Shown here piece after piece: positions 17,067-26,073 of a DNA stretch of 64,000 bases. The DNA comes from Rossellomorea vietnamensis. GTDB taxonomy: Bacteria > Bacillota > Bacilli > Bacillales > Bacillaceae_B. The translations under genes and the position numbers were made by a program. The stretch is taken from positions 310,001 through 374,000 of the forward strand of contig NZ_LIXZ01000001.1 of NCBI RefSeq assembly GCF_001305855.1. Reading direction: 5' to 3'. The notes beneath the pieces were generated by a model. It had not been told where the DNA came from and made no database searches. It worked only from the letters and a program-made list of their open reading frames with translations. Each line of letters starts with the position of its first letter. Within the stretch, counting starts at the first letter, position 1.

Positions 17067-18095
17067 TTAAACGAATTGAGTCTCTGCAAATGGTTCCATC
17101 GCTTCTTCTTGTGGCTTTCCTATGAAATAGCCTTGGGCATAGTGGATTCCGATTTCTTTACAGAAAAGTAATTCTCCTTTTCTCTCAATCCCTTCTGCCA
17201 GGACCGAAATGTCCAATTCTCCGGCAATCTTCATCACTTTACGTAAAAATGCCTGATTATCCTCATCATGATCACAGTGATTGATGAAGGATCGATCAAT
17301 CTTTACATAGTCCGGCTGAAGCAGGCTGAACATCTCAACCGTTGCAAAACCTGAACCTACATCATCAAGGGCGACTTTCATGCCTTCTCTCTTATATACG
17401 TCAAGAACAGACCTCAAGTGATCGACATCTTCAATCTTCTCTGTTTCTACCACCTCGAAGACGAGATCTTCAGGATTCACATTGCATTCTTTCACAATCT
17501 TGAATGTATGGCGCAAACAAAATTCAGGGTTATAAATCGTGGAAGGAAGAAAATTGATAAAGCTCTTCGTACCGGGATCGACTTGGCCCTCTCTAGACTC
17601 GATGGCTGATTTTCTCGCCTTCTGATCCAACATGGAATGAAAACCAGTTCGTGAGGCGGCTTCGAACAACTCCCCTGGATTGATGCGCTTATTGCCACTA
17701 TTTGAGCGTAAGAGCGATTCATAGCCAAAAAGACTGAAATCACTAAGATCAATGATCGGCTGAAGATGACTCTTAAATTCCCCTCCCTGAATCAGCTTTA
17801 CCATTTCTCTATATTTAATTAAATCCAGGAACTCTCCTGCAGGACGGAAGGGACCTGGCTGCCCCGAACAATTAAAACTGCATGTCCATCCTTCATTCAC
17901 TAATGTGGTTTCTATTTCTGATAATTTTTCATAAAGGTCATCAAGATTGTCATATGGAAAAACATACAAGCCTTCTTCTGTCCTATCAACTGATCCTGTC
18001 ACCGGTAAGTCCAATCTTTTTTCGTTATGTAAAAATAAAAACCCTGCCTCATGATATTCCATCTCTATCCCACAATTCGCACAAGCATATTGCAT
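17067..18095 (-). CDS. EAL-domain cyclic-di-GMP phosphodiesterase with Cys-containing N-terminus
   Basis: 342 residues. The EAL domain covers about residues 95-335. Catalytic and metal residues appear present: ESLLR (Glu126 of the EAL motif), Asn181 in INFLP, the FEVVETE pair of Glu near 214-217, DDVGSG (Asp244-245), Lys265 in VKID, EGIE (Glu301) and Gln321 in QGYF. It should therefore hydrolyse c-di-GMP. The N-terminal ~80 residues hold two Cys pairs, C-x2-C at 5-8 and C-x3-C at 72-76, which could bind zinc. No membrane segment is visible. It is a single-gene unit; a diguanylate cyclase lies 4 kb away. Confidence 0.88.
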   Translation of the reverse strand: MQYACANCGIEMEYHEAGFLFLHNEKRLDLPVTGSVDRTEEGLYVFPYDNLDDLYEKLSEIETTLVNEGWTCSFNCSGQPGPFRPAGEFLDLIKYREMVKLIQGGEFKSHLQPIIDLSDFSLFGYESLLRSNSGNKRINPGELFEAASRTGFHSMLDQKARKSAIESREGQVDPGTKSFINFLPSTIYNPEFCLRHTFKIVKECNVNPEDLVFEVVETEKIEDVDHLRSVLDVYKREGMKVALDDVGSGFATVEMFSLLQPDYVKIDRSFINHCDHDEDNQAFLRKVMKIAGELDISVLAEGIERKGELLFCKEIGIHYAQGYFIGKPQEEAMEPFAETQFV

Positions 18096-18249
18096 AACAT
18101 CTCTTCCTTCCCCTGTAACGTCAAAAAATAACCATACCTATATACTAAGACTTAATACCCTGTTAACACCAGTGATATCCCTTTATTTTAGGAAAAATTA
18201 CTCAATGACTGTGAATTTTTTTTCATTCAGGAGTTTTAGTTTTTCTTAC

Positions 18250-18298
18250 CCCCCTCGGAAAGCGAGCACCTAGAGTGGAAATCAACCAGCACTCGCTA
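18250..18298. repeat. Fragment resembling a common Bacillus intergenic repeat
   Basis: On the minus strand the segment reads AGCGAGTGCTGG, then GTTGATTTCCACTCTAGG, then TGCTCGCTTTCCGAGGGG. From memory, very similar GTTGATTTCC-GCTCC-GG-GCTCGCTTTCCGCGGGG strings occur in many Bacillaceae intergenic regions. Inner arms (GCGAGTGCTGG and CTAGGTGCTCGC) can pair. Only one copy is in this window, so the repeat nature cannot be shown here. Confidence 0.4.
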
Positions 18299-18335
18299 AT
18301 TCAAATGCAACATAGAGAGAATAACTTTATTAAAT

Positions 18336-18370
18336 GGAAAAAGCACTCCTCCAGTTTTAGGAGAAGTGCT
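18336..18370 (-). terminator. Terminator of prfC
   Basis: AGCACTTCTCC and GGAGGAGTGCT form an 11-bp stem (one mismatch) followed by TTTTT on the minus strand. Confidence 0.85.
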
Positions 18371-18378
18371 AAGGGTAC

Positions 18379-19947
18379 TTACATTAAACTATATAATCGG
18401 ATATCAGGATTTTTATCATTGAACCATCTCATGGCAAAATCGTTTTCGAAAAGGAAGACAAGATTATCATGTCGATCCTTGACGAGCATGCTCCTGGAGC
18501 TGGACATGGACTCCTTGACATCCTCTTCGTTTTCAATCCAACGGGCAATTTTAGATCCGATCGGTTCCATTTTCACATCAACGTTGTACTCATTCTTCAT
18601 TCTATGCTCGAATACTTCAAATTGAAGTTGACCGACTGCCCCTAGAATGATGTCTTCCGTACGTGTTTTATAGTATTGAATGGCACCTTCCTGAACAAGC
18701 TGAAGGATCCCTTTTTGGAAGTGCTTCTGCTTCATCACGTTCTTGGCTGTGACACGGACAAAAAGTTCCGGCGTGAATTGAGGCAGCTTTTCATACTGAA
18801 AGCCTTGCTTTCCCTGGACGAGTGTATCACCGATTTGATACGTACCCGTGTCATAAACCCCGATGATATCCCCACTGACCGCTTCATTCACCGTACTCCG
18901 ATCATCTGCAAGAAATTGAGTGGATTGCGCCAGCTTAATGGACTTTCCTGTTCGGGAAAGATTCACCGTCATCCCTCTCTCGAATTGACCTGAGCAAATG
19001 CGGACAAATGCAATCCGGTCCCGGTGAGCAGGGTTCATATTGGCTTGAATCTTGAATACAAACCCGGAGAAATCCTCTGCTGTCGGCTCAATCTCTCCAG
19101 CATCGGAATTCCTTGGCTGCGGAGATGGAGCAAACTGTAAGTATGTTTCAAGGAATGTCTGGACACCGAAATTCGTTAATGCACTTCCGAAAAAGACCGG
19201 AGACAATTCTCCATTCGCTATCCGCTCACGGGAAAACTGGTTACCAGCTTCATTCAGCAACAAGACATCTTCAAGAGTTTGATTATATAGATTGCTTTCT
19301 TTAAGAGGATGTTCCCCCTCTATTTCACCTTCATCATTTAATGGAATAAAGCGATCATCTTCCTCTACTCGAAATTGCTCGATGCGATTATGGAAGCGAT
19401 CATAGATTCCTAAGAATTCTTTCCCCATTCCTATCGGCCAGTTCATTGGATAAGATTGAATTCCCAATACTTCTTCAAGCTCTTCCAATAACTCAAGTGG
19501 TTCACGCCCTTGGCGATCAAGCTTATTGATGAAGGTGAAGATCGGAATACCTCTCATTCGACAAACTTTAAATAGTTTCAAGGTTTGTGCTTCAATCCCT
19601 TTTGCTGAATCGATGATCATCACAGCGCTGTCAACTGCCATCAATGTTCTATAGGTGTCTTCGGAAAAGTCCTGGTGACCTGGTGTATCCAGGATATTCA
19701 CGCGATAATCATCATAATCGAAGGCCATGACAGAAGAAGTGACAGAAATCCCTCTCTGCTTCTCGATTTCCATCCAGTCAGATGTTGCAAACTTACCTGA
19801 TTTCTTTCCTTTAACTGTTCCAGCGGCGCGAATCGCACCTCCGAATAATAGAAGCTGTTCTGTTAAGGTTGTTTTCCCAGCATCCGGATGGGAAATGATT
19901 GCGAAAGTCCGTCTTGACTGAACTTCCTGTATAAAGTCTATTTTCAT
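18379..19947 (-). CDS. prfC: Peptide chain release factor 3 (RF3)
   Basis: A 522-residue translational GTPase that recycles RF1/RF2 from the ribosome after peptide release. The G-domain motifs are clear: [12 protein letters not shown] (P-loop, residues ~19-30), the switch region with [25 protein letters not shown] (G3) and [12 protein letters not shown] (G4). The C-terminal domains follow the RF3 pattern ([19 protein letters not shown]), which separates it from EF-G and LepA. The length is normal. It is monocistronic, with a terminator after it. Confidence 0.95.
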   Translation of the reverse strand: MKIDFIQEVQSRRTFAIISHPDAGKTTLTEQLLLFGGAIRAAGTVKGKKSGKFATSDWMEIEKQRGISVTSSVMAFDYDDYRVNILDTPGHQDFSEDTYRTLMAVDSAVMIIDSAKGIEAQTLKLFKVCRMRGIPIFTFINKLDRQGREPLELLEELEEVLGIQSYPMNWPIGMGKEFLGIYDRFHNRIEQFRVEEDDRFIPLNDEGEIEGEHPLKESNLYNQTLEDVLLLNEAGNQFSRERIANGELSPVFFGSALTNFGVQTFLETYLQFAPSPQPRNSDAGEIEPTAEDFSGFVFKIQANMNPAHRDRIAFVRICSGQFERGMTVNLSRTGKSIKLAQSTQFLADDRSTVNEAVSGDIIGVYDTGTYQIGDTLVQGKQGFQYEKLPQFTPELFVRVTAKNVMKQKHFQKGILQLVQEGAIQYYKTRTEDIILGAVGQLQFEVFEHRMKNEYNVDVKMEPIGSKIARWIENEEDVKESMSSSRSMLVKDRHDNLVFLFENDFAMRWFNDKNPDIRLYSLM

Positions 19948-20077
19948 TCATAAAATCCTTTCTCGTCATTCTCACTTTCTCATCATATTCGTTCTAAAGT
20001 AACAATGCAACAAGGAATGGAGCAAGAAGCCGCCGTTTACCGCTTTCAAGAATAATAAGTGCCGGGTGAAACGTCTG

Positions 20078-20311
20078 TTACATCTCAGTGGTCCATTGGA
20101 CAATACGTGAACTTAATGTTTCAGCTGTCTCGAGTGGAACCCTTTCCATTAATGAATGGAGCAATTTTGATTGGATTTCTTCATCCTGATATAAGAATGA
20201 ATACGACCATTCGATTGCAGGTACAGCGATTAGGAAGAACTCTTCTTTCTTATTTTCATAAATATATACTTTTTGTTCCAAGCCTTCCAAAAAATTTTTT
20301 CTGATCTTCAT
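20078..20311 (-). CDS. YueH-family protein
   Basis: 77 residues from the ATG at 20311 (MKIRKNFLEG), chosen because AAAGGGG lies 8 bases upstream; the longer frame would start at 20350. The segments KVYIYENKKEEFFLIAVPAIEWSYSF and the ending SSRIVQWTTEM match the small YueH family of bacilli as I remember it. There are no membrane segments and no known function. It lies between prfC and the divergent nucleoside transporter gene. Confidence 0.7.
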   Translation of the reverse strand: MKIRKNFLEGLEQKVYIYENKKEEFFLIAVPAIEWSYSFLYQDEEIQSKLLHSLMERVPLETAETLSSRIVQWTTEM

Positions 20312-20401
20312 AATTGTATCCCCTTTCATGAAAACGCTGTATTTGCGCATACTATTGACGATGTTGTCCGTACAACTTTCGACAAATCTTGCATTTGTAG
20401 G

Positions 20402-20430
20402 TTGTCAGACGTCTGAAAGAATTGTAAAAT
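20402..20430 (+). promoter_or_regulatory. Predicted promoter of the nucleoside transporter gene
   Basis: TTGTCA and TAAAAT are separated by 17 bases; the start point would be near 20437, giving a leader of about 45 bases. No purine riboswitch or convincing PurR box pair was seen. Confidence 0.6.
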
Positions 20431-20482
20431 AAAAATCCGAAAGCATCAAGTTCCAATCATACTTATCGAAGAGGTGAAAGAA

Positions 20483-21700
20483 GTGCAATATTTATGGGGT
20501 ATCATGGGTATCATTGTCGTTATGGGAATTGCGTTTGCATTTTCCAAGAACAAAAAGCGGGTTAATTTCAGAACAGTCCTTGGAGGACTTGCCATACAGT
20601 TATTTTTCGCTTTTATCGTGTTAAAGACATCTTGGGGACAAGGTGCACTTAAAGGTTTGACCGAAGTGGTGAATGCCATCATCAATTATTCCAACGAGGG
20701 GATCACTTTCCTATTTGGAGGACTTTACACTGAGGAATCAAACATAGCGTTCATTTTTGCATTCAATGTACTTCCAGTCGTTATTTTCTTCTCAGCTTTA
20801 ATTTCAGTTCTTTATTATCTAAAAATCATGCAGTTTTTCATCAAGATTTTAGGCGGCGGTTTGTCTAAACTGTTGGGAACAAGGAAAGCGGAATCATTGT
20901 CCGCCGCAGCGAATATTTTTGTCGGACAGACAGAAGCACCTTTAGTCGTAAGACCTTTCTTAGCAAAAATGACTGAATCGGAACTTTTCGCGGTCATGAC
21001 GGGAGGATTGGCATCAGTAGCCGGATCTGTCCTTGTTGGTTATTCTCTTTTAGGAGTTCCACTGGAATACTTACTTGCTGCAAGCTTCATGGCTGCACCT
21101 GCGGGACTTGTCATGGCCAAGTTATTTGTTCCGGAAACAGATGAGTCTCCGGAACCTGAAGCGTTTGAAATGGAAGCGGATTCGGAATCTGCCAACGTGA
21201 TCGATGCGGCAGCTAACGGTGCAAGCGTCGGACTGCAATTGGCTTTAAACATTGGTGCAATGCTTCTTGCATTCATCGCCCTGGTAGCGCTTATCAATGG
21301 CTTACTTGGATTTGTGGGTGGATGGTTCGGATTCGACAGCCTGTCACTTCAGCTTATTCTTGGTTATGTATTTGCACCACTTGCCTTTGCAATTGGAGTA
21401 CCTTGGCATGAAGCGGTTACAGCAGGAAACTTCATTGGGCAGAAACTTGTCATTAATGAATTTGTAGCGTATTCAGCATTCGCTCCGGAAATCGGAAACC
21501 TATCAGATAAAACCGTTGCGATCATTTCATTCGCCCTATGTGGTTTTGCGAATCTTTCTTCCCTGGGGATATTACTCGGCGGACTTGGAAATCTCGCACC
21601 GAATCGCAGGGGTGATATCGCCCGCTTAGGAATCAGAGCGGTCATTGCAGGTGCACTTGCTTCATTATTAAGTGCTGCCATTGCCGGGATGTTCATTTAA
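20483..21700 (+). CDS. NupC-family concentrative nucleoside transporter
   Basis: About 405 residues with eight or more membrane segments, of the concentrative nucleoside transporter family that imports nucleosides with protons. Diagnostic segments: SAAANIFVGQTEAPLVVRPFL near residue 150, MTGGLASVAGSVLVGY near 175, and FALCGFANLSSLGILLGGLG near 360. I start at the GTG at 20483 (MQYLWGIMG) since AGAGGTG lies 6 bases before it; an in-frame GTG at 20474 overlaps that sequence. B. subtilis NupG/YutK/NupC are the relatives, and purine versus pyrimidine preference cannot be read from the sequence. Confidence 0.88.
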   Translation: MQYLWGIMGIIVVMGIAFAFSKNKKRVNFRTVLGGLAIQLFFAFIVLKTSWGQGALKGLTEVVNAIINYSNEGITFLFGGLYTEESNIAFIFAFNVLPVVIFFSALISVLYYLKIMQFFIKILGGGLSKLLGTRKAESLSAAANIFVGQTEAPLVVRPFLAKMTESELFAVMTGGLASVAGSVLVGYSLLGVPLEYLLAASFMAAPAGLVMAKLFVPETDESPEPEAFEMEADSESANVIDAAANGASVGLQLALNIGAMLLAFIALVALINGLLGFVGGWFGFDSLSLQLILGYVFAPLAFAIGVPWHEAVTAGNFIGQKLVINEFVAYSAFAPEIGNLSDKTVAIISFALCGFANLSSLGILLGGLGNLAPNRRGDIARLGIRAVIAGALASLLSAAIAGMFI

Positions 21701-21714
21701 TTCACCGTTTCATG

Positions 21715-21748
21715 AAAGAAGCCATCCACTACCGGATGGCTTCTTTTT
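21715..21748 (+). terminator. Terminator of the nucleoside transporter gene
   Basis: A 13-bp perfect stem (AAAGAAGCCATCC) with a 6-base loop followed by TTTTT. Confidence 0.9.
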
Positions 21749-21767
21749 CGTTATAGCTTGTTGGGTC

Positions 21768-22820
21768 TCAAGGCACAATCAGTGTATCATCTGCCAGACA
21801 GGTTCTTCGTTTCCCCGCTTTCTTGGCATGATACAGCCGCTCATCAGCAAGTGCAATCAGTCTTTCAGGCTCCAGGGTTTCAGTTGTTTGAGACTGACCG
21901 AAGCTCATGGAAATGGCTATTGGCTCCAACTTCTTTAGTTGTCCGTATAATTCTTGCAGGAACTGTTGGATGTTATGCTCATCCATGTTCGGTAAGAGAA
22001 AAACAAATTCCTCCCCACCATATCTGAACGCCTGCCCATTGTATGCTTCTGCATGTAAACGAAATACTTCACCTGTCTTCCGAATGACGTCATCCCCTGT
22101 TAAATGGCCGTAATCATCATTCACCTTTTTGAAATCATCTATATCTCCCAGTAATAGGATGAAAGATTCCTTCTCTTCCAACTTGCTTCTGAATCTTTCC
22201 TGGAACGAACGATGATTAAACAAACCTGATAAATAGTCCTTATGGGCAAGGTGATGGTAAGCTTCTTTTTGGACATAATGAGCCCGCTCTCTTAACATGA
22301 TTAACGCCCCGAACAACCCGATGATCCATAGAAAGAACAAGTTGGACGTCAAAGTGAAATAATGCTGAAATTGTAGGATGTCGACTGTCATAAAGCCCAT
22401 CACAGCATAGGTGACACTGAATACAGACAGGGAGATGAGTGCCCCCTTCGTCCTCCAGTAGATCGTCGCATGCATCACGAATAAAATGGATATCGGATAA
22501 AGGGGACTATGTATTCCTTCTGATAAGACCATCAGCCAAATCAACGCCAGAAAATCAAAGCCGATACCCGCCTTCAGGATGAATTGAAGACTGCGCTTGT
22601 CCTCCCTAGCCCGTACCAATGCAATTTGAGTCACCAGCATATAAATGACTCCCGACACCAATAAGTAAGGAAAGAACGTTTTGTTCGTTGTAATATTCTC
22701 TGAAAATGGAGGTATGTAAAAGAAGAGCGTGGCAATCAGGACAAACACCCATCTCAAAGTGGAAAATAATTTTTCTGTTTCATAATCATTTAAATATAAT
22801 GAAAACTTCATTCGCTTCAT
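21768..22820 (-). CDS. Membrane-bound diguanylate cyclase (GGDEF)
   Basis: About 350 residues. Five to six membrane segments fill residues 15-185, followed by a linker and a GGDEF domain with the catalytic loop FRYGGEEFVFLLP and the metal/GTP residues in LLGDIDDFKKVNDDYGH. It should make cyclic-di-GMP. The inhibitory RxxD site five residues before GGEEF is absent. The N-terminal part does not match a named sensor domain that I can call. I start at the ATG at 22820 because the longer frame (to 22922) runs through the murE terminator. The EAL protein 3.7 kb upstream could oppose it. Confidence 0.88.
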   Translation of the reverse strand: MKRMKFSLYLNDYETEKLFSTLRWVFVLIATLFFYIPPFSENITTNKTFFPYLLVSGVIYMLVTQIALVRAREDKRSLQFILKAGIGFDFLALIWLMVLSEGIHSPLYPISILFVMHATIYWRTKGALISLSVFSVTYAVMGFMTVDILQFQHYFTLTSNLFFLWIIGLFGALIMLRERAHYVQKEAYHHLAHKDYLSGLFNHRSFQERFRSKLEEKESFILLLGDIDDFKKVNDDYGHLTGDDVIRKTGEVFRLHAEAYNGQAFRYGGEEFVFLLPNMDEHNIQQFLQELYGQLKKLEPIAISMSFGQSQTTETLEPERLIALADERLYHAKKAGKRRTCLADDTLIVP

Positions 22821-22883
22821 TCTCTCATCTTTTAATATATACTTTAAATTTACCAAAGATTGTGAATTCCGTCTATCCTCATC

Positions 22884-22918
22884 AAAAAAACAGACCAATA
22901 TTTGTGTATTGATCTGTT
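22884..22918 (-). terminator. Terminator of the murE-like gene
   Basis: A 12-bp stem AACAGATCAATA/TATTGGTCTGTT with one G-U pair, followed by TTTTTTTG on the minus strand. Confidence 0.85.
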
Positions 22919-22930
22919 CCACTATAGACT

Positions 22931-24406
22931 TTATTCAGTTGTCCCGTACTTCAGTTTGCTTTCTTCTGCGGCAATCTGCTTATCACTGTGTGGATATTTT
23001 GTGTTCTCGATGATCTGATAGTCCTCATGCCCTTTTCCTGCGAAGATGATGATATCTCCCGGTTCACTTACCTCAATGGCATGCTTAACGGCTTCAGCAC
23101 GATCCCCGATAAGGGCATAGTTGTCATGCTGCATGCCTTTTTCCAGATCGTTCAGGATGCTATCGTACTCTTCATACCTCGGGTCATCCGTCGTCAGGAT
23201 GACGTAATCTGCAATTGATGCTTTTTCTGCCATAGTCGGACGTTTCGTCTTATCACGGTTTCCACCTGTACCGACAAGGAAGATGATTTTATTCTCCTTG
23301 AACGGAAGGACGGACTGAATGGCGTTTTCGATGGCATCAGGTGTATGGGCGTAATCGATGTACACTGAAAGCGGTGCCTTCATGTCAACCTTCTCCATTC
23401 GTCCATTCACCGGAGGCAGGTCACGGATGAGTTCCACTAGTCTTGAGATTTCCATCCCCCTTGCATACAGGCATGCCATGGCAGTCAGTACATTATAGAC
23501 ATTGAATTTCCCCAAGAGCTTCATTTCCACCTCAAAGCTTCCTTCCGGTGAATTCAAAGTGAATTTCGTCATATCATTGTAATATTCAATGTCCACAGCC
23601 TTGAAGTCTGCATGTGCGTCTAGTCCATAGCTGATGACTTCATGTGGAGTCATGTAGCTGTAACGATGATACCATTCATCATCGGCATTCAGGATGACAT
23701 ACTTTGGATGTTGAAGGTCCTGCCCCAACTGGGAGAATAATAGACCTTTTGCATATCCGTAATGCTCCATCGTCCCATGATAATCCAAGTGATCATGACT
23801 TAGGTTTGTAAATGCTACAACATCAAAGTCGATTCCCCATAATCTTCCGAGCGCCAATCCGTGAGAGGATACTTCAAGGGTGAAGTTTTCAATCTTCCGT
23901 TCAAGGGCACTTTGCATCATCTGCTGATTCGTTAAATTATCACATGTCGTATTTTCACTGGGAAGCAATTCACCATTCAGGTTAAACCCGATCGTTCCGG
24001 ATAAAGCCGAACTCTGACCGGCGCGTTTAAGAATGGAATGGATCAGATTACTTACTGTGGTCTTTCCGTTCGTGCCCGTCACACCTAGAACAGTGAGTTT
24101 CTGAGAAGGATAATCGTAATATTTATTCGATAATTGAGCCAAAGCTTTGAATGTATCTTTTACTACGACTAATGCCGCCTTACTTAGATCAATATCAAGC
24201 TGCTTTTCAGCCACGATTAAGGTCGCCCCTTTTTCAACGGCCATTGCAGCGAAATCATGCCCATCCACTGTGTAACCTCTCGTACATACAAACATCGTGC
24301 CTTCTGTCACTTTTCTTGAATCGACGTGAATATCAGTTATCTCCGAAGGAAGTTCACCGTATATCGTTTTTAATTTAATGCTCTCTAACAGATTATATGT
24401 AATCAT
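22931..24406 (-). CDS. murE: MurE-like UDP-MurNAc-tripeptide synthetase (stand-alone copy)
   Basis: A 491-residue Mur ligase that should add the third amino acid to UDP-MurNAc-L-Ala-D-Glu. Visible: the N-terminal UMP-binding domain (DIHVDSRKVTEGTMFVC), the ATP loop GVTGTNGKTT at 108-117, the carbamylated-lysine region YAKGLLF (Lys220), and the C-terminal domain with NGRMEKV and GNRDKTKRP. The amino-acid-selecting motif is DDPR (407-410) rather than the DNPR of most meso-diaminopimelate enzymes. The gene is outside any cell-wall cluster, so it is probably a second copy. Added residue (DAP, lysine or other) is uncertain. Confidence 0.88.
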   Translation of the reverse strand: MITYNLLESIKLKTIYGELPSEITDIHVDSRKVTEGTMFVCTRGYTVDGHDFAAMAVEKGATLIVAEKQLDIDLSKAALVVVKDTFKALAQLSNKYYDYPSQKLTVLGVTGTNGKTTVSNLIHSILKRAGQSSALSGTIGFNLNGELLPSENTTCDNLTNQQMMQSALERKIENFTLEVSSHGLALGRLWGIDFDVVAFTNLSHDHLDYHGTMEHYGYAKGLLFSQLGQDLQHPKYVILNADDEWYHRYSYMTPHEVISYGLDAHADFKAVDIEYYNDMTKFTLNSPEGSFEVEMKLLGKFNVYNVLTAMACLYARGMEISRLVELIRDLPPVNGRMEKVDMKAPLSVYIDYAHTPDAIENAIQSVLPFKENKIIFLVGTGGNRDKTKRPTMAEKASIADYVILTTDDPRYEEYDSILNDLEKGMQHDNYALIGDRAEAVKHAIEVSEPGDIIIFAGKGHEDYQIIENTKYPHSDKQIAAEESKLKYGTTE

Positions 24407-24544
24407 TCTTTTACCTCATTTTAAGTTAATATTGTTTATATTTTATCTTATCATCTTAGCTTTGATAAGAGAAATACCTCCTAAAATCAAAACAAATTTT
24501 TCTCACACAAATGTCACCATACCCCTATTGAATTTAGACCAAAC

Positions 24545-24587
24545 AAAAAAAGTCTTCCATCATCTATAAAAAAGATGATGGAAGACT
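24545..24587 (-). terminator. Terminator of the M42 peptidase gene
   Basis: A 15-bp perfect stem AGTCTTCCATCATCT/AGATGATGGAAGACT followed by a T run on the minus strand. Confidence 0.9.
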
Positions 24588-24593
24588 CCTTGA

Positions 24594-25649
24594 TCATTCA
24601 ATGACCATCTTGGATCGAACATAATGCCACAGCAAATTTTCTGTGTGAAGAATGGACGATTCGTGGGTACGTTCGTAAGCATGAGATGCATCGATCCCTG
24701 CCCCTATCAATCCATGGACAATATCAAACCCTGCGCGTATGGCAGCGGAAGCATCCGATCCATAATACGGATAAATATCCACTTTATATTCGATCCCATT
24801 CTCTTCAGCCAATGAGACTAAATGCTTGCGCAATCCATAGTGATAAGGTCCGCTTGAATCTTTCGCACAAATCGATACGGTAAACTCATCCGTGGATTGC
24901 CCATCACCGATCGCCCCCATATCCACAGCCAAATATTCAATCGTTTCATCAGGAATATTTGAATTCCCCCCGTAGCCGATTTCTTCATTATTCGAAATAA
25001 GAAAATGGGTCGTATAAGGAAGCGTGATTCCTTCAAGCTGAATATGGCGAATTAACTGCATGAGCATCCCTACACTCGCCTTATCATCAAGATGACGGGA
25101 TTTTATGAACCCGCTTTCTGTAATTTCAGCACGGGGATCAAATGATACGAAATCTCCTACTTCTATTCCCAGCTTTCTTACATCTGTTGCATTCCGTACT
25201 TTTTCGTCGATCCGAACTTCTATATTCGTTTCGTCCCGTTTCGCTTCACCTGCATTTTTGTAGACATGGACAGACGTTTGATGCATGAGGATGGTACCGC
25301 TGTAGGATTTTCCTGTAGATGTTTCAATCCTGCAGTACTCCCCTTCCACCGCATTCCATCTGAATCCACCGATCATGGATAACCGTAAGCGCCCATCGCT
25401 CTTGATTTCCTTGACCATGGCACCTAATGCATCGACATGTGCCGTAAGCATGCGGTGCTTCGATGTATCTTCACCAGGCAGGGTGATGATGAGTGCACCC
25501 TTTCGATTCCTTTTCATTTCTACCTGTAAGTCCGAGAAATATTCCTCCACAAAATTCATGATCGTATTCGTATTTCCTGAAGGACTTGGTATTTCTACAA
25601 GTTCCTTTATCAATTGAATGGTCTTCTTCGTATCTGGATATGTATTCAT
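24594..25649 (-). CDS. M42-family metallopeptidase (aminopeptidase)
   Basis: 351 residues of the M42 glutamyl/deblocking aminopeptidase family, cytoplasmic dinuclear metalloenzymes that trim peptides. Metal ligands are recognisable: His in TAHVDALGAM (~70), Asp in SRHLDDKAS (~190), the Glu pair in ISNNEEIGYGG (~225), Asp in AVDMGAIGDG (~245), and the C-terminal His in YERTHESS (~330). GGAGGGAGT precedes the ATG. It is monocistronic. B. subtilis relatives are YsdC/YtoP/FrvX-type proteins; substrate specificity cannot be stated. Confidence 0.9.
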   Translation of the reverse strand: MNTYPDTKKTIQLIKELVEIPSPSGNTNTIMNFVEEYFSDLQVEMKRNRKGALIITLPGEDTSKHRMLTAHVDALGAMVKEIKSDGRLRLSMIGGFRWNAVEGEYCRIETSTGKSYSGTILMHQTSVHVYKNAGEAKRDETNIEVRIDEKVRNATDVRKLGIEVGDFVSFDPRAEITESGFIKSRHLDDKASVGMLMQLIRHIQLEGITLPYTTHFLISNNEEIGYGGNSNIPDETIEYLAVDMGAIGDGQSTDEFTVSICAKDSSGPYHYGLRKHLVSLAEENGIEYKVDIYPYYGSDASAAIRAGFDIVHGLIGAGIDASHAYERTHESSILHTENLLWHYVRSKMVIE

Positions 25650-25706
25650 TTGACTCCCTCCCTTCCCATATTATACCGTCAACTGCAATACTACTACAAA
25701 TGCTGT

Positions 25707-25955
25707 TTACCGAATATTCCATCGAATGCTCCTGGATTTCTTCATGCCTTCCCTTTCGAAATTCTTTCGTTTCTTCTTAATGAAGGGGTGAAGGAATCCG
25801 CATTGATCACAGCTGTACATGACCATGTCCCCTTCCACTCTCTGTCCAGTGACGTTCCATTTGGTTTCTCCATAACCTTCATTCATATATAATTCGTTTT
25901 CCGTCAAGCTAGAATGACCGCAATACAAACATCCAGTGAACAATTTTCCCACCAT
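25707..25955 (-). CDS. Small zinc-ribbon-like protein
   Basis: Up to 82 residues with two C-x2-C pairs, CLYC near residue 9 and CDQC near 49, spaced as in a zinc ribbon, and a basic tail (FIKKKRKNFEREG). The start is uncertain: the ATG at 25955 has AAAAAGGG almost touching it; a GTG at 25952 or a TTG at 25943 would be better spaced. No family name can be given. It lies alone between the peptidase gene and the divergent peptide transporter gene. Confidence 0.55.
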   Translation of the reverse strand: MVGKLFTGCLYCGHSSLTENELYMNEGYGETKWNVTGQRVEGDMVMYSCDQCGFLHPFIKKKRKNFEREGMKKSRSIRWNIR

Positions 25956-26073
25956 CCCTTTTTGTACATGCCTATGAAAAGAACGGGAATACTATGAAAG
26001 GATTTGGAAAAAAATTTACTCACCTCCCTTTTCTGCCGGACCTGCTTATTTATATTAAAATAGGAGTGATATA

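Noticed and set aside
16879-17070. A 63-aa plus-strand frame in the T-box region
   Set aside because: It overlaps the promoter and stem I of the T-box leader and the EAL-gene terminator, and has no ribosome binding site.
20340-20460. PurR boxes or a purine riboswitch ahead of the nucleoside transporter gene
   Set aside because: TCCGAAAG and TTTCGAC loosely resemble PurBox halves, but orientation and spacing do not fit, and no aptamer core is visible.
22821-22922. N-terminal extension of the GGDEF protein
   Set aside because: The extra codons read through the murE terminator hairpin and lack a ribosome site; the start at 22820 is preferred.
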